The notes under the pieces are model-generated. The model saw only the letters and a program-made list of their open reading frames with translations, made no database searches and was not told where the DNA came from. The translations under genes and the position numbers were made by a program. Shown here piece by piece: positions 12,393-24,527 of a stretch of 64,000 nucleotides of DNA; position 1 is the stretch's first letter, and the number at the start of each line of letters is the position of its first letter. Source of the DNA: Blasia pusilla (taxonomy: Eukaryota; Marchantiophyta; Marchantiopsida; Blasiales); assembly GCA_050084515.1 (NCBI GenBank), contig CM114271.1, forward strand, positions 36,270,001 to 36,334,000. The letters run 5' to 3'.

Positions 12393-13865
12393 CGTCCTCA
12401 ACCCAATTGGAAGGGGATTTATTCCCGCGCTGACTCTGCGGCAGAATTGTGAGATCCCACCGGAAGGAAACAAGTCAGGTCACGACATCGACAGGGCAAA
12501 TTGGCTCCGCGCTCCGGCCATAGACGGAAGAATGCGGTGCATGGAGCGTGAGAGCATGCAGCTATGCTGTAAGGAATTCAACCTCCTGTTAATCTTTTTT
12601 CCTCTCGCGAACGTGCATCCATCCTGCCTCGCTCTCCCTTTCTTGCCTTTACTACATTCATCGGCACTTACATCTTGAGCAGACTCTAAAAGTAGCCAGG
12701 TATGTCTAGAATCTCGATGCACGAACCCGCCACCTCTGTGAGCAATGGCAACACCCGAAGCAGGTGCGATCGCGCGATGGTGCGACCACCCTCTGAAATC
12801 AATGAAACAACCTTCTGCTTCACCGGCCCACCAGCTTCTACCTTGTGTCCTTCTCTGTGCTCACCCCCAGATCTTGCTAGTCCAGGATAAATGACGCATG
12901 CGACCCTCAGTTGCAAAGGGTGAGGGCATAGCTCCTCTCACACTTCAGAGATTGCGAGGAATGTCTCCGCCCGCGCAGGAGTGGTCACAACCATTGAAGG
13001 GCGTCCGCCAAATATGGAAAAGTATGGAATGAACTGGGGTTTGGGGAAGAATTGGAATCTGCCGAAAAGGTAGAGAGATGGGAGTTCGAACGGGAGTCGA
13101 CTAACTGTAACCATCATCTCCAGCGCTGCGACGTACAGATTGCAGGAGAGTGTGGACCGCGCAAATCAGTGACAGGAAGAGTGGGGCCGGCGTTCGCTCG
13201 GGTTGTTGCGAGGGTGGGAGAGGATAGCGCGACAGATGATGTGGTTGAGGTTCCGGCAGAAGATGGCGCGACGGATGTGGTTAGAGGTGCGGCTGTGTAG
13301 TTATGACGCAGTGTGGGATGGCGATCAGTATGCACCGGCGTCCTTATGCGTCACTTGTGCGCCTGGAAGCTGGAAGCATCGAAAATCCATAGCTGCAGAT
13401 GGCAAAATAAGAGTTCGTCCAACTGCAGACGAACTCAAACGCGAACACTGACGATTAAAGAGAAGGGATGCCACCTCATGACGGGCAGGGAAACGGTTGA
13501 CACAAATGGTAGAGAAGCCAAGACCATTCGGCGGTACCGGCGAACTCGCAGAGCCCTCTCCTGAAACTGCTGGCAGTAGTGCGAATGCGACTTCAACGAA
13601 GTCGTCATTCGCACTAGTACGAGGCAGCAGACGGCACACATTTTATGCGCTTTGCTTCAAAGTCAGGAGCTGGATGCTTTCGGATGAAACCACTAGCCTA
13701 CGATCAGATACCATCGATAGTAGAGAAGCCCTATGGATGGCGCTAGCTCTTAGAAGTGTAACTGTACGTAAAAGCACGTTATAGATGTCGAGACAGTCAG
13801 GCTATTACGTTCATCCTCCACGAATTAGGATTAGCTTATGATTCCTGATTGATGAATAAGTGCTA
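12393..13865. other. Upstream region of the lipoyl synthase gene
   Basis: No supported gene. This stretch should hold the minus-strand promoter and 5' UTR of the lipoyl synthase gene. Short frames occur on both strands but overlap each other and show no motifs. I see no clear TATA box placed with confidence. Confidence 0.5.
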
Positions 13866-14107
13866 CCTGCCATAGCCTTCCATTGCGGAATTCCTGGGAG
13901 ATGAAGCAGAACCTGCCATAGCCTTCCATTGCAAAATTATGACAACCGATTCTGTATTGTGGGAGATGAAGCAGAACCTGCCATAGCCTTCCATTGCAAA
14001 ATTATGACAACGGATTCTGTATCGTGGGAGATGAAGCAGAACCTGGAAAAACCTTCCATTGCAAAATTATGACAACCGATTCTGCATCGTGGGAGATGAA
14101 GCAGAAC
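13866..14107. repeat. 65-bp minisatellite, about 3.7 copies
   Basis: The block GGGAGATGAAGCAGAAC recurs at 13896, 13961, 14026 and 14091, an exact 65-bp period. Each full unit also has CCTGCCATAGCCTTCCATTG and AAAATTATGACAACCGATTC. The first unit is shortened by internal deletion; the last repeats carry a few substitutions. There are no unique spacers, so this is a tandem repeat and not a CRISPR-like array. Confidence 0.95.
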
Positions 14108-16711
14108 AAAATTGTGGACTAACCGCTTTCAATAAGACAAGAATCAAAAGCATAGACGTGTTTGTAGCAACCCGGATAGGACGAAACTACAAATTTTATC
14201 TAGAGCCAACAGAATGTGTCATCAGACATCACTATTGATACTCTGAAAGAGAAGCACATATCTCTGTGGCCGGGCAACAACCGTACATGTCACCAACCTG
14301 CCGATTAACACAGATATTACAGCCACACGCCCTTGCAGTAGAACTTCTATCTGAAGAAGGTTTGTGAAGTCTAATACTCTCAGAAACAGGTGGATGGGAG
14401 CTGATAGGAAATAGAAACTGCACCAGACAGGAGCAGGGAAAACAGGGCATCAAGGAGTCAATTACACACGGAGTTGGATAATCAGGTTGAAATAGAGAGA
14501 TCAGTTTAGAAGTGGTCATTATAAGCATGCATGAATAGTCCCTACAAAAGCAGGGCATTGAGAGCGCAATATGACATTACAGAAGAGCATCTAACTCGGC
14601 AAGTAAGTGAAGCGAGATAGGGAGACTTGGAAGACATGAAGGGAAGATCTGATAGATGGTTGGAAGGTTTGAAGTGGATGTCAGTATTCAGGAACCATCG
14701 TGGAAGTGCACTCATAGCAAGAACCGCCGGAAACTGTGAGAATGAAATAAAGTGCAGCACCAGAAATCAAGATAGAGATACAATCACCCATGGCAAGTCT
14801 CTAGTGCTTACAGCAACTGACTCTCGAATTTCAGTAAAGGTCTGGTAGTGGAAAAGAGATGGACAATGGTTTAAGAACTCATTCTCAAAACTCAAGCCAG
14901 ACTAGGTCATTGATCCATCCACAATCAGTTGAGAATACTTCCCAGAGCATCAACACATACACATTTCTGAGAGAACATCTCATTGTAAAAATCCATAGAC
15001 ATGAGAATATCTCATGTTGAAAAACCATTAGGAAATATGGTTCCTCAACAACAATCTTAACAGTGCGCACAAGCACAAAATCTTATCCAGAGAGACTAAT
15101 GGAACAGCACACCACTGAACAGAACTCAAAGGCAGAATCCAATGATAAATCAGGCATATCAGGCATTGCAGCAAGAGGACTGAGTGACAGACCCCAGGAA
15201 TCCAGAATAATAGGACAGAGACTCCTGCCAAATCTGTTTTTAACCAGAATAAATTCAATAGCTTCTCAAGAGCAGGCTAGGGTACAAGGACTGTTGACCT
15301 AAGAGTAAAAGCAACCATAGATAATCCTCAACAATCAGTAATTGCAAGAGCTATTATCAACCTAGACACTATGCCTAAATTATGAGCAATCCAACTTCTA
15401 GTGACATAAATTCGCCCAAACAAAGCAACCGTTTGCAAACATTTCCCCTCCATTCCACACCACTCCTGCTCAACCTACCAAGAAATATACAGGCACAGGG
15501 CTCTAATCGACATACCTGCAAACTATGACCAGGTTTGCCCTTGAAAAGTAAACCTGCAACCCAGGAGAGTGTGTAATCAGATCTCCAAAAGATGGTGACC
15601 TAGAGACGCAATCTACTTATTCACTGCCTGCCTTAGCCAATGGACCCTGCCCACATTACGACCAAAATGGAAGAGTCCAAACCAAGAGAATAAAATGCAG
15701 AAATACAAAGGCACAATACTCGGAGTATGCCCTACTGGAAATCTCAGTTTAAATTTCATTCAGGTGCAAGGTCCTTACCCAATTGACCATATACACACTA
15801 CAACCTAGGTGGAAGAGGGTGCAAGACATGACAGTCGGACGAAAAGGAGATATACACAGGTAGAATACTAACTCAAATATGCACCTCTGCAAAACTCAGA
15901 TAAAGTTTCATCCAGGTCAGTCTTCAAAGGATTGTCTGTGTAATCAAAACAAATGACAGCTTTATGTTTCAAAAAAGGTTGTAAAACATGTGACAGAGAT
16001 CATCTGCCATATATGTCAATATCCCTTTATCTCTTATTTGTGCACATACAGCAAGTAGCAACCAGATAAGCCTTTCTTTTAACGTGCTCCGTGGAGACAA
16101 TACAAATAATAGCCTCATGGTCGAATCTAGATCATCAGAATTGATTTTTGGAAAAATTGATCCAAAGTAGGACAGTCCGAAGTGCTGATGACAACGGTTC
16201 AAGGACAAGGCCTACGTTTGAAGAGCAAATTGATGAAGACAATACCAGTCCTACATTGATAAACACAACCATTCAGGAATCGGAACTCATCATTAATAGT
16301 TAAGGATTAGGGCTGAAGCCTTTCTTCGTTTCATCCTCGAGAGCACATTCTCTACACTGCAAACCTGTGCTAGAAATTTACAACACGGACTCTCCGAAAA
16401 GCTTGGGTTCTTGGGCGTAGTAGAAGTAGAATGGACATGTACGTATGGCACTATAAGTTGTGTAAGCTGCCTTCAACACACCGAAGACGTTATTAGGTTC
16501 ACATTTCTTGAACCTTGCAATCTTCGAGGCATCCCAAGCCCATTCAGTGGGCACAAATGGTATGGAGAATATACACAAGATTTCCACCTGCTTTGCTTTC
16601 GTGCACAAATTCGTAGAAGATTTTTCAATGCTGACTCAAATCTAGCTACTATGCTCATAAACCCGGAGGCAATAGCAGCTACAAGTCAAAAGTATTATAA
16701 TGGCCCAATCT
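14108..16711. other. Intergenic, no supported gene
   Basis: Short frames occur on both strands without motifs or codon structure I can recognise. The right-hand end is the 3' flank of the minus-strand kinase gene and should contain its 3' UTR and polyadenylation signals. Confidence 0.5.
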
Positions 16712-18025
16712 CTAAGGGCCACGATATCTTACACACGGTAGACAACCTCGAGGTTGAGAATCAGTGGGAATCATGCCACCTCCTTTGCTAGTGTCAATTG
16801 CCTCTATCAAAGCAACCACTTGCGCCATCTCCGGCCGTTTATCTGGATTCGGATCCCAGCACTTCCTCATCACATGTGCCAATGCGGTTGGACAACACCT
16901 CGGGATCGTCGGTCTCAAATTCTGGTGCACGACCGCATGTGTCATTTCCGTGAAGCTGAGGTCTGGATAGGGCATGTCACAGCAGTAGATCTCCCACAGA
17001 CATATTCCGAAGCTGTACACATCACATTTCCGATTGTAGGGTTTACCATCGAGAACCTCTGGGGCCATGTAGCCCAGGGTCCCCGTTTCACCGGTCATGT
17101 CTTTGGGATTGGATGCTTCTACCCGCGCTACACCAAAGTCAGCTATCTTCACATTCCTCTTGGTGTCCAGCAGCATGTTCTCACTCTTCACATCTCTGTG
17201 CACAATCTTCTGCGAGTGCAGGTACTCGAGCCCACGGGAGAGGTCTAGCGCCAGCTGAATGACGACTTTGAATGTCAGTTTCCTTCGCCGATGCCGGATC
17301 AAATAATCCTTCAGAGTACCTCCGGCAAGGTACTCCACAACCACGCAGCATATGTTGGATGCGACATGAACAAAGCCATCGCTGCCTCTCTCGAAGCTGG
17401 GAATTTGCAAGTTGGAACTTCCAATGGAGGCTCCGACGAATTTCGTCACATTGGGATGATCCAGCTTGTGCCAGACCTCGACTTCCTGCTTGAAGGCATT
17501 CCGGTAGGAATCAATTTGGACTTTGGACATGGTATCCTCCTCACCCCAATCCAGTAATTTGACTGCCACGTCCTGCCCATCGTACACTCCCTTGTGGACA
17601 GTACCGTACGTCCCGTGGGCTATCACATTCTTCAGGATCAGCTTGCTAGGATCGATTTCCCAGTCCTTCAATTTTCTACCAGAGACGGCACCCGTGCGGT
17701 TGTTCCGACTCCGATGCTTCTCCAGGGCCGCATCCAAATCCGCAAGATTCAACAGATCTGCTCTTACGTACAAACCCTGTGACTTCTTCGAGCTCTCGGA
17801 TCGTGAATGATCCAACACTTTCTCAGCCCCCGCAATCGATTCGGAACTCGCTGCTTCACCCTCTCCTCCATTCTCAGCTACAACCTTCTTCTCCATCTCA
17901 ATTCCCCTTTCTCTTGAAGGTGCAGGGCCAGCGCTTGCGCCCACCTCCTCCTTATTGTCTTCGACCCGCACCTCTTCTCGCTCATCTTTACCTTTCACCT
18001 CTGACTCATCCCCTTCTGCCACCAT
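16712..18025 (-). CDS. Raf-like MAPKKK, group C7 (CBC/RAF39-like)
   Basis: Serine/threonine kinase of 437 residues in one uninterrupted exon. ATG is at 18023-18025. Residues 1-80 are acidic, Ser/Lys-rich and low in complexity. A conserved pre-kinase segment (LYVRADLLNLADLDAALEKH, 85-104) and WEIDPSKL follow. Kinase landmarks: glycine loop GTYGTV (138-143), catalytic Lys156, VVVEYLAGGTLKDYL hinge, HRDVKSEN (276-283), DFG (296-298), APE (321-323), CDVYSFGICLWEIYCCDMPY, and the family C-terminal tail GGGMIPTDSQPRGC. These features place it in plant Raf-like subgroup C7, whose members include CBC1/CBC2, which act in stomatal blue-light and CO2 signalling. That role may not apply in a non-seed plant. 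All catalytic residues are present. The absence of introns is notable, as I recall several in angiosperm relatives. Confidence 0.93.
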   Translation of the reverse strand: MVAEGDESEVKGKDEREEVRVEDNKEEVGASAGPAPSRERGIEMEKKVVAENGGEGEAASSESIAGAEKVLDHSRSESSKKSQGLYVRADLLNLADLDAALEKHRSRNNRTGAVSGRKLKDWEIDPSKLILKNVIAHGTYGTVHKGVYDGQDVAVKLLDWGEEDTMSKVQIDSYRNAFKQEVEVWHKLDHPNVTKFVGASIGSSNLQIPSFERGSDGFVHVASNICCVVVEYLAGGTLKDYLIRHRRRKLTFKVVIQLALDLSRGLEYLHSQKIVHRDVKSENMLLDTKRNVKIADFGVARVEASNPKDMTGETGTLGYMAPEVLDGKPYNRKCDVYSFGICLWEIYCCDMPYPDLSFTEMTHAVVHQNLRPTIPRCCPTALAHVMRKCWDPNPDKRPEMAQVVALIEAIDTSKGGGMIPTDSQPRGCLPCVRYRGP

Positions 18026-20280
18026 ATTTATCGACCGTTTGAGTTCCTCCCGCTATGTTTCTCAACAACCTGGCTAGCTAGCACTTGTTCCTATTCCAAC
18101 TTTGTCCCTTCCTTTCCTCCCCTATCACTTCGGTGGGCAAAAGACAGGAAAGACCCCTTTTTGAAAGAGAGGGACAGAGGGCACCTCGTCTCTTCTCCCT
18201 GCCTGGGAATGGGAATATTTATCCCTGCCCCACCTGGGGGGGCCTGTTCTCTCTCTCTCCCTCTAGGCCAATCTTAAGCAGAGCGGCAACAACCACGGCC
18301 ACAGTTGCACTGAATTTTTGCAATGCCTCGCCCCCACGATACTTGCTTCTCTCCTCTCCTTTCGCAGGGCATCAGCAGGGGGAGGTTTTCTCTCTCGTTC
18401 TCTCTCTCCTAATGCAGCTGCTGTCTGCAGCACTGCACCGATTCGTCCTGTCTATACTCCACTCCAGCCATCATAATCTAATTCGGCCTCCCGAGTCGGC
18501 AAACTCTACCACTCGGACGAACTCTAGCCGTGGACAAAACACTCCTGATTGTGGGGAGACCGCTGGGTTAGGGTTTTCAATTCTCTGACCACACTCCCAT
18601 CGCAACTCCTGCTCGTCGGTATCCTACACCTCCATCATCATCGCCTCCGCCACTCGGACTGCAGCGAATGCGAACTCCCGTCTCCCCTTCTCCTTCTCTT
18701 CTGTTTCCCGCGCTCGCATACTCTCGCTCATCCCACCCCGGCCCAGCTCCCCTCCGTCCCCCACACTCTGCATAAACATACGCAAGCTGGACGCAGCAGA
18801 TACGAGTGGCAGTAATCTCACCACCGCCACAACTGCACTGCACTACACAGTGAGCAGCACCTCCCGATCCCAAATGTTGTTCGACCGAGTCTGTCACTCG
18901 CCCACTCTCTCCGTCTCTCTGCCCCTCTCTCTCGCTCGCCTCCTCTCCGCCCGAGTCACCAACAATTGCGCAATTTCGCTCGCCAAACCCATTCACAGAT
19001 CACACGCACTGTGGAGGGAGCCCCCAACGGGGCCGGTTTTGGCCCGCGGGTTTTTTGGATCTCTATACCCCTCCCTTTGTATCCCGATGGGTTTTCCATC
19101 CAAGTTTCTATTAAAGTCGATAGATCCTGTGGCGCACAGCAGATTACAGAGCCCCTCCCGGAGCTTTTGTAGGGGACGGGTTAATTACTGTGATTTGCAG
19201 TGACCTTGAGGCCCGCCACCGATTGACGAAGCTCCGGTGAGGGAGGGAGGCTTGTCCCTGCCTGACGTGGAGCCCGACCAACACCATTCTTTCTTCCTCC
19301 AGCGGCTGCCCTCACCCCACCACCGCACGCGCCACCCGGCCCGCATTTCCTCGGCCGGGATTCTTTTCGTTTCGGCTCTTCTTTCTCCAGGTCCTGTCCT
19401 CCTCTCCCCTCCCTCCCAGCTCCGCCACCCACGGTTGAGTAAGCGAATTCAACCACAGGTCAGAAACCACACCAGATCCATCCCCGCTAACCCATCCCCT
19501 GCCCTCCCTGAGGCGGTCACGGCCCAAGATGTGTCCCCCGGCTGAACCCATCGGTCGGTCGGTCCGTGGCTCTGTGGTTACGGCCGTCGAGAGTTGGACG
19601 GTGGCGACGATGTACCGTGTCCATCCAGATCGTACATGGCGGACGGAAAGAACTGTTGCAGTCGCCTCCCCGATGAGGTGTCTGCAGTACGGGTCGATGG
19701 AGCTGTCGTTGCCTTCAACGGACGGATATTCACCGTCACGTCTCGTTGCCACGTCGTCACCCCCATCCATTTGTGGCGAATGGATGGGGGTGGATGGAAA
19801 GCAACGTACATATATCTAAACTTTCTCTTCTTTGTTAAATTCTTCATTCATGCTTCAAAGATTTTGTATCTTTAGAAGACCAAGAAAGATTTTCTTTTCA
19901 TTATGGGAAGAGACATACTTCTCATTTTCAACGGGGCATATGAGGAGAAAGGGCAAATTTTGAACAAGAGAGGGTTTGGGGAGGGGAGGACTTCTTAGAA
20001 AAAAATCTATATTATGATTGGAGAGTGCGTTCTTGATGTGCAAACACCTTGTGTGCTTGACATGTTGCAATTGGACAATAAGAAAATGTTTCCCATAGAC
20101 AACAAGAATTTTTTTTGAATTGGTGTAGAACATGATTAGTCCTCCTTCACTCTAGTGCATGGCACCGGATGTACACTAGTTTAATATTAAGTTTGAGCAC
20201 ATCTATCTATTCTATCAATGAAAGATGCTCCTCATGATGATGGGTTCATTGGATGAGATTTGCTAAAAAAAATCTCTTCA
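18026..20280. other. Kinase upstream region and spacer
   Basis: CT-rich sequence upstream of the minus-strand kinase ATG; on the kinase strand it is GA-rich, as in many plant promoters or 5' UTRs. Several short frames on both strands overlap and are probably chance products of the GC- and CT-rich composition. A hairpin lies at 19759-19791. I cannot place a TATA box or transcription start. Confidence 0.45.
19759..19791. repeat. 13-bp inverted repeat with 7-base loop
   Basis: ACCCCCATCCATT is followed by the loop TGTGGCG and then AATGGATGGGGGT, a perfect stem. Its position in the distal flank of the kinase gene gives no clear function. Confidence 0.85.
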
Positions 20281-20497
20281 AATAAAATCATTCAACGTCG
20301 GTGAGATCTAGTAGAGTGCCTTCGTGAGTAGTGGAAGACAGGCTCAGTAGGTCGAGGATGACCTGTTGAGGCCCCGGGAAACCTGAAAGAGCAGGTTTAG
20401 AGCCAAAACGAAGGGGAAACCTGCTCTCTCAAGTTTCCCCTTCGTTTTGGCTCATTTGGAGCCATATTGAGAAAACGTACTATTTTAGATAAGAACC
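20281..20497 (+). repeat. Dispersed repeat, also at 38940-39165
   Basis: This stretch resembles 38940-39165 on the same strand. Shared blocks include ATCATTCAACGT, AGAG.GCCTTC, GGTC.AGGATGAC.T, GAGGCC.CGG..AACCT and TACTATTTT.GATAAG. It lies directly upstream of the LTR of the methyltransferase-bearing Gypsy element, so it may be flanking repeat or part of a longer LTR in a related family. Confidence 0.6.
20400..20453. repeat. Perfect 21-bp inverted repeat, 12-base loop
   Basis: GAGCCAAAACGAAGGGGAAAC (first 20 bases at 20400-20419) is exactly complementary to the arm at 20433-20453. It is absent from the related repeat at 38940-39165, so it arose or was inserted after the two copies split. 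Confidence 0.9.
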
Positions 20498-20501
20498 ATT
20501 T

Positions 20502-20834
20502 TGAGTATATGATCGACTTTCTATTTTTGGTAAGTGGCCTTGATCTCTTACATCAGGTCAAGAGCCAAGGAGGTGACTTGGGAGCATAGGTTACCATGGA
20601 GAGAGCTTGGGAGAGGGGAGGGGTATATCTCAAGGAGAGAGAGCTTGAGAGCTCATTCTCTCTTTGTTGAACCTCTTGGCACGAGGCCTCGGAGCTATGG
20701 TCCTGCTTGCCTTGTGTGTGTAACCCAAGCCTCTCATTAGGAGAGTAGGTTTGGTTTGACTTTGAGAGAGACATGTGAGAGTGTACACATGTGAGAACTA
20801 TGGTGTTGTGAGAGAGATTGGATCTTATTTTACA
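20502..20834 (+). repeat. Gypsy 5' LTR (or its surviving part)
   Basis: Matches 29257-29587 on the opposite strand over its whole length, with high similarity by eye (shared GGTAAGTGGCC, GGTCAAGAGCCAAGGAG, GGTTACCATGGAGAGAGC, GAGAGAGATTGGATCTTATT). It begins TGAG and ends TACA. No primer-binding site that I recognise follows. Weak similarity of 29050-29245 (minus) to 41165-41300 hints that the full LTR was longer and that the 5' copy is cut at 20834. Confidence 0.75.
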
Positions 20835-20877
20835 AAGAGAGAATGAGTGAGTGATAGAGCTTCATGGGGGAGCTCAC

Positions 20878-21093
20878 TGGTTTTGCAAGTTGGGGATCGT
20901 ATTCCCCGTTTAGCGCCGGCATGGGGCAACCTATCCCCATACTCAATCCCTATCAAAAATTATGCAGCGCTTCCGTGCGCCACTCTTCCACACGAAAAAT
21001 CGGCAAAGGAAACATCACAAGTAAGCGGCTCTTGCTCCGGTGAGCACTCCCATGAACCGCTAAACGGGAAATACGATCCCCAACCTCCAAAAC
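20878..21093. mobile_element. Foldback/MITE-like element, 37-bp arms
   Basis: The arm GGTTTTGCAAGTTGGGGATC... (20878-20914) matches the reverse complement of 21057-21093 at all but a few of 37 positions. The 142 bases between hold no frame of note. It is immediately downstream of the 5' LTR of the Gypsy element. No clear target duplication is seen, so it may be a MITE or a secondary-structure region of the element leader. Confidence 0.6.
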
Positions 21094-22543
21094 CTGATCA
21101 AAAAGCTACCATGTAGCTTTCTGATTTGTGTTCTCACATGTTTTACATTTTCGTTGGGAGAAATCAGCGCGGAAGCGTTGCCAAATTTTGTGTAGGAGAA
21201 AGAGATATTGGGCTTTACGACAGTCCCTATCACTTTTTACTGGAATTTTTTGTTCCAAATATTTTTTTACGCTGTTGTAGATCGTGAATCTGCGCACGTT
21301 GTACAACAAATAGTGCATAATTTGGAGTTGCGAGCAAAAAGTTATGGTCAATCTTGCAAAACTGCCATTGCTAGGCGATTTTTTGGGTTAAATTGTTCAA
21401 ACCCTAAACCAACCGCCGAGCCAGCAGCGGCCGTCGCCATCATAGTCACTGTCAACGGTCGGCCATCACCATCAACGGTCCATCGTCCACTGCCACCGCC
21501 GCCTAGCGCTACTCAGAGCCGCGTTCGTCTGTTGTCCACCCTTTGGTTGCCATTGCCGCCATTACAAAGTGGAGGGTCTTCCACAACCACCGTTGATTCT
21601 CTGACTTGCGCCGCCACCACGTACTTTGGGTTGGCCGCCACCGTCATCTTAGTTTCGTCATCAACCAGTGATGGCAGGTGACCCCGGGTTATGGTGTTTG
21701 AGTTTTCATTTCATGTTGCTATGTTGTGATTGGTAGTCGCTCGACGACGATCGAGTACCGTGCCGTGACGCCCGTAGCCGCAATGCACCGCCGATTGCCG
21801 CGTCGTGCCGCTTGTGGCCGCACCGCTTCATCTCGATTGCGGAGCCGCTTCTTCACTAAGGAGTAGAGCGTGTGAATTTCTGATGAAGGAGGTATGCCCC
21901 CGAGTGCCACACCCCATTCGTGAGTGCCGTCCCGTGTCGGCAGTGCTGCACCAGACCGCTAGACCTGCACCGCACATCGAGGAGGTTTAAGCAGCTTCAA
22001 TACGAGAGGAGTACGACTTGCTAATCGGAGGAGTTGTCTTCACGACCAAGTTGGGGTCGAGATTTGCAGTTGCTGAGGAGCGACATCGACATTATTGTCA
22101 GGTTACCCATTCTGGTCTCTTACCCTACATGTGTGAGGGATTTTCGGATATTGGGAAATTATTTGGGATATTGGGTTCCATGCTAATGCTACGAGCATCG
22201 ATGATGTATGGGTTTAGGGGACATAGACTTGTCTGGGATGTCCAGAGTTGAGGATGGTTTATCGATGAGACAATAGATCGGTTGATTTGCCGCACCACGC
22301 TGGTTGTTACTGCAAAGCACATGTCTCAGTGAGAGAGTGTAGATTGACTGCCGCATGTTTAGTTTGAGTGATTGAGGGATTACTCACGAGATTGAGAGTG
22401 ATCGTGTGAGAGGGGTACGAGGGCCATCACGACGTCCTTTCGAGATTTTGAGAGGCAACGTAGTGGACCTGAGAATAGCTCTGGAGGGTTTACGCGGAGT
22501 GGTGCGAGGTTTCGAGGGTGAGAGACCACCTTGATCTCCTTCT

Positions 22544-23650
22544 ATGTCGTCTTCAGATGAGGGGGAGCGTATAGAGGAGTGTGTTAGTGATCCACCGTAC
22601 ACATTGAGTGATCCTACCAGTTGGGCGTACGAGATGGACGACCGGGATAGAGGACCGCGTAGGTTTTTGGGTGTTGTAGGCACTATAGAGCTACACGACT
22701 TCATTGCGGAGTTTAGGAGTTGGTGTGATTCACAGTGGGCTAGGAACTCTAGAGAGTTCAACCCGTTTACATCATGGAACAGTATGTTCCAGCATTTAGA
22801 GGGGGCGCCTATGGACGATTACCATGAGTTCTCCAACAGATCTGCCCAAGAGATTGAGGCATGGCCACTCTACTATGACCCACATTATGTGTCATGGATG
22901 GAGCCGTTCCCAGATGAGGAGGAGGAGTGAGGAGAGGCTAATTCCTCTTCCACTAGTGATGTTTTAGGAGGGGTCACTTGCACTGGAGCAGTTGCACCGT
23001 CTAGTCGGGTTCGTCCCAGGTTCAACCCTGTGGTTGAGTTCTTTGCTAAGTTGAGGGCGAGTTATCAGGGATTACGGAGCATCCATGACTTCCAGAGGTG
23101 CCTGGGTGAGAGTTTGCGTGAGGCTTACACTCGCTTGCGCCGGTTGATCAACGTCACTCAGGGGGTGACAGAGGCTCAGGCTATCCAATCATGGTACGCG
23201 ATGCTGGACCGGACCCTGTGGACACGGGTGCGGGAGGGGTGCGTCTTATGAACACCTCCCCTACATTGAGAGATGTTTTTAGGACCGCCGAGAACATTGA
23301 GCGCAACATGGCGGAGGAGAGCGTAGCCACCATGGGTTCTGGGCGAGAACAGTCATGATTGTCTGCACCATCAGTGAGCAATGTGGACTCCGAGATAGGT
23401 CGACTATGGCACCACGAGCTTAGGGAGGATACCGGAAGGCCATGCCACAGAGACCTGCGCCTTCATATACGGCTCAATAGCAGCCGCCTACGACTACTTG
23501 TTGGTCATGTGATGGAGCCCATCATCAACGCGATTGCACTCGTCAGGGTCATGGACGTGTGCCTCAGCATGGAGGAGGAGATCGTACTGCGCCAGGAGGT
23601 TATCAATGTGACTATTATCAGAGGTATGGTCATACACGCGCTAGGTGTTT
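22544..23650 (+). pseudogene. Gypsy gag with zinc knuckle
   Basis: ATG 22544 opens an acidic N-terminal domain (MSSSDEGERIEE...), followed by a retroviral-type capsid segment (VVEFFAKLRASYQGLR, DFQRCLGESLREAYTRLRRL). The same two blocks recur at 63260-63860. After 23240 the frame moves twice because of indels and enters the pol frame. A zinc knuckle lies at 23607-23648 (CDYYQRYGHTRARC), whose second cysteine has become Tyr. Decayed but clearly recognisable from gag architecture and from the second copy at the right edge. Confidence 0.8.
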
Positions 23651-24527
23651 CAGTTTACATCCTGAATTACGTCTGGACCAAGGGCCAGAGAGGGCACTAG
23701 AGGGAGTAGCTGATCCAGGTGGGCCTAGAGATCGTGCACCAGATGGTCCCGTTGGGGGATGAGGAGCTGGAGTTTCCCGACAGGGTGGTGGAGCTTCCCA
23801 TGGAGGAGGTAGAGTCCCACCACCTAGACGCGTCGAGGGAGACGCCAAACGTGAGGCTGCGATGGCTGCTCACATACAGTAGCTACAGGAGCATATTGTC
23901 GGTATGGCATAGAGGTTACCCGATGCCGGATCCGTGGCATCGACATCATATGGAGCAGCTAGAGATATAGAGGATCCTGGTTGGATGTGCAAGGTTGCCC
24001 ATATGGAGGCCGCCGCTGTTGTGACGCATGGAGCAACCGCAGAGTTGGATCCACAGCGAGGGAAATCCAGGAAAGAGACTAGGCTTCCTCAATCTTTCAG
24101 GTTGTCCAAGGCAATGAGGACCCCATCGATGGGTCTTGATCAGAGTTCCTGGAGAGTTGGTGATGTTGTTGGTATGCAGGCACGGAGGGCGATGGGAGAA
24201 ACGAGCGCGAAAACTCCTATTGTTGATGCTCACGAGGGGCATGTGTCGAGCACGTTGTTGGGGACGGCCACCGTTGTGTACCGCGCTCCTTTATTTTCTG
24301 CTTCTGATGTTATGACGTTGGGAGGTACGCCCGCGGAGGTTTTTTGGTTGGCCGCTACGCTATGTGAGCGTGGAGTTGGAGTTCTTACATCACGTTTAGA
24401 GGTGATTACAGAGGAGGTGATGGACCTGCCCTTGGAGCGGATGTTGGGACCATCCACGTCAGATTCATGGCAGGCTGCTGCTTCTAGGATGGCGGAGATG
24501 CCCGCTAGACCCGCGATAGAGTAGGCC

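Noticed and set aside
12393-12473. Upstream extension of the lipoyl synthase frame
   Set aside because: The codon at 12473 is TTG, not ATG, and an in-frame stop lies just upstream (12480-12482). ATG 12392 is the first proper start and gives the family length.
13866-14107. CRISPR-like array
   Set aside because: The 65-bp units are continuous tandem copies without unique spacers, in a eukaryotic context.
16754-18042. Plus-strand open frames opposite the kinase gene
   Set aside because: They overlap a clearly coding minus-strand kinase, lack motifs and break up among frames, as shadows do.
22384-22761. Minus-strand frame opposite the gag start
   Set aside because: It is antisense to the gag N-terminus, which is supported by a second copy at the right edge.
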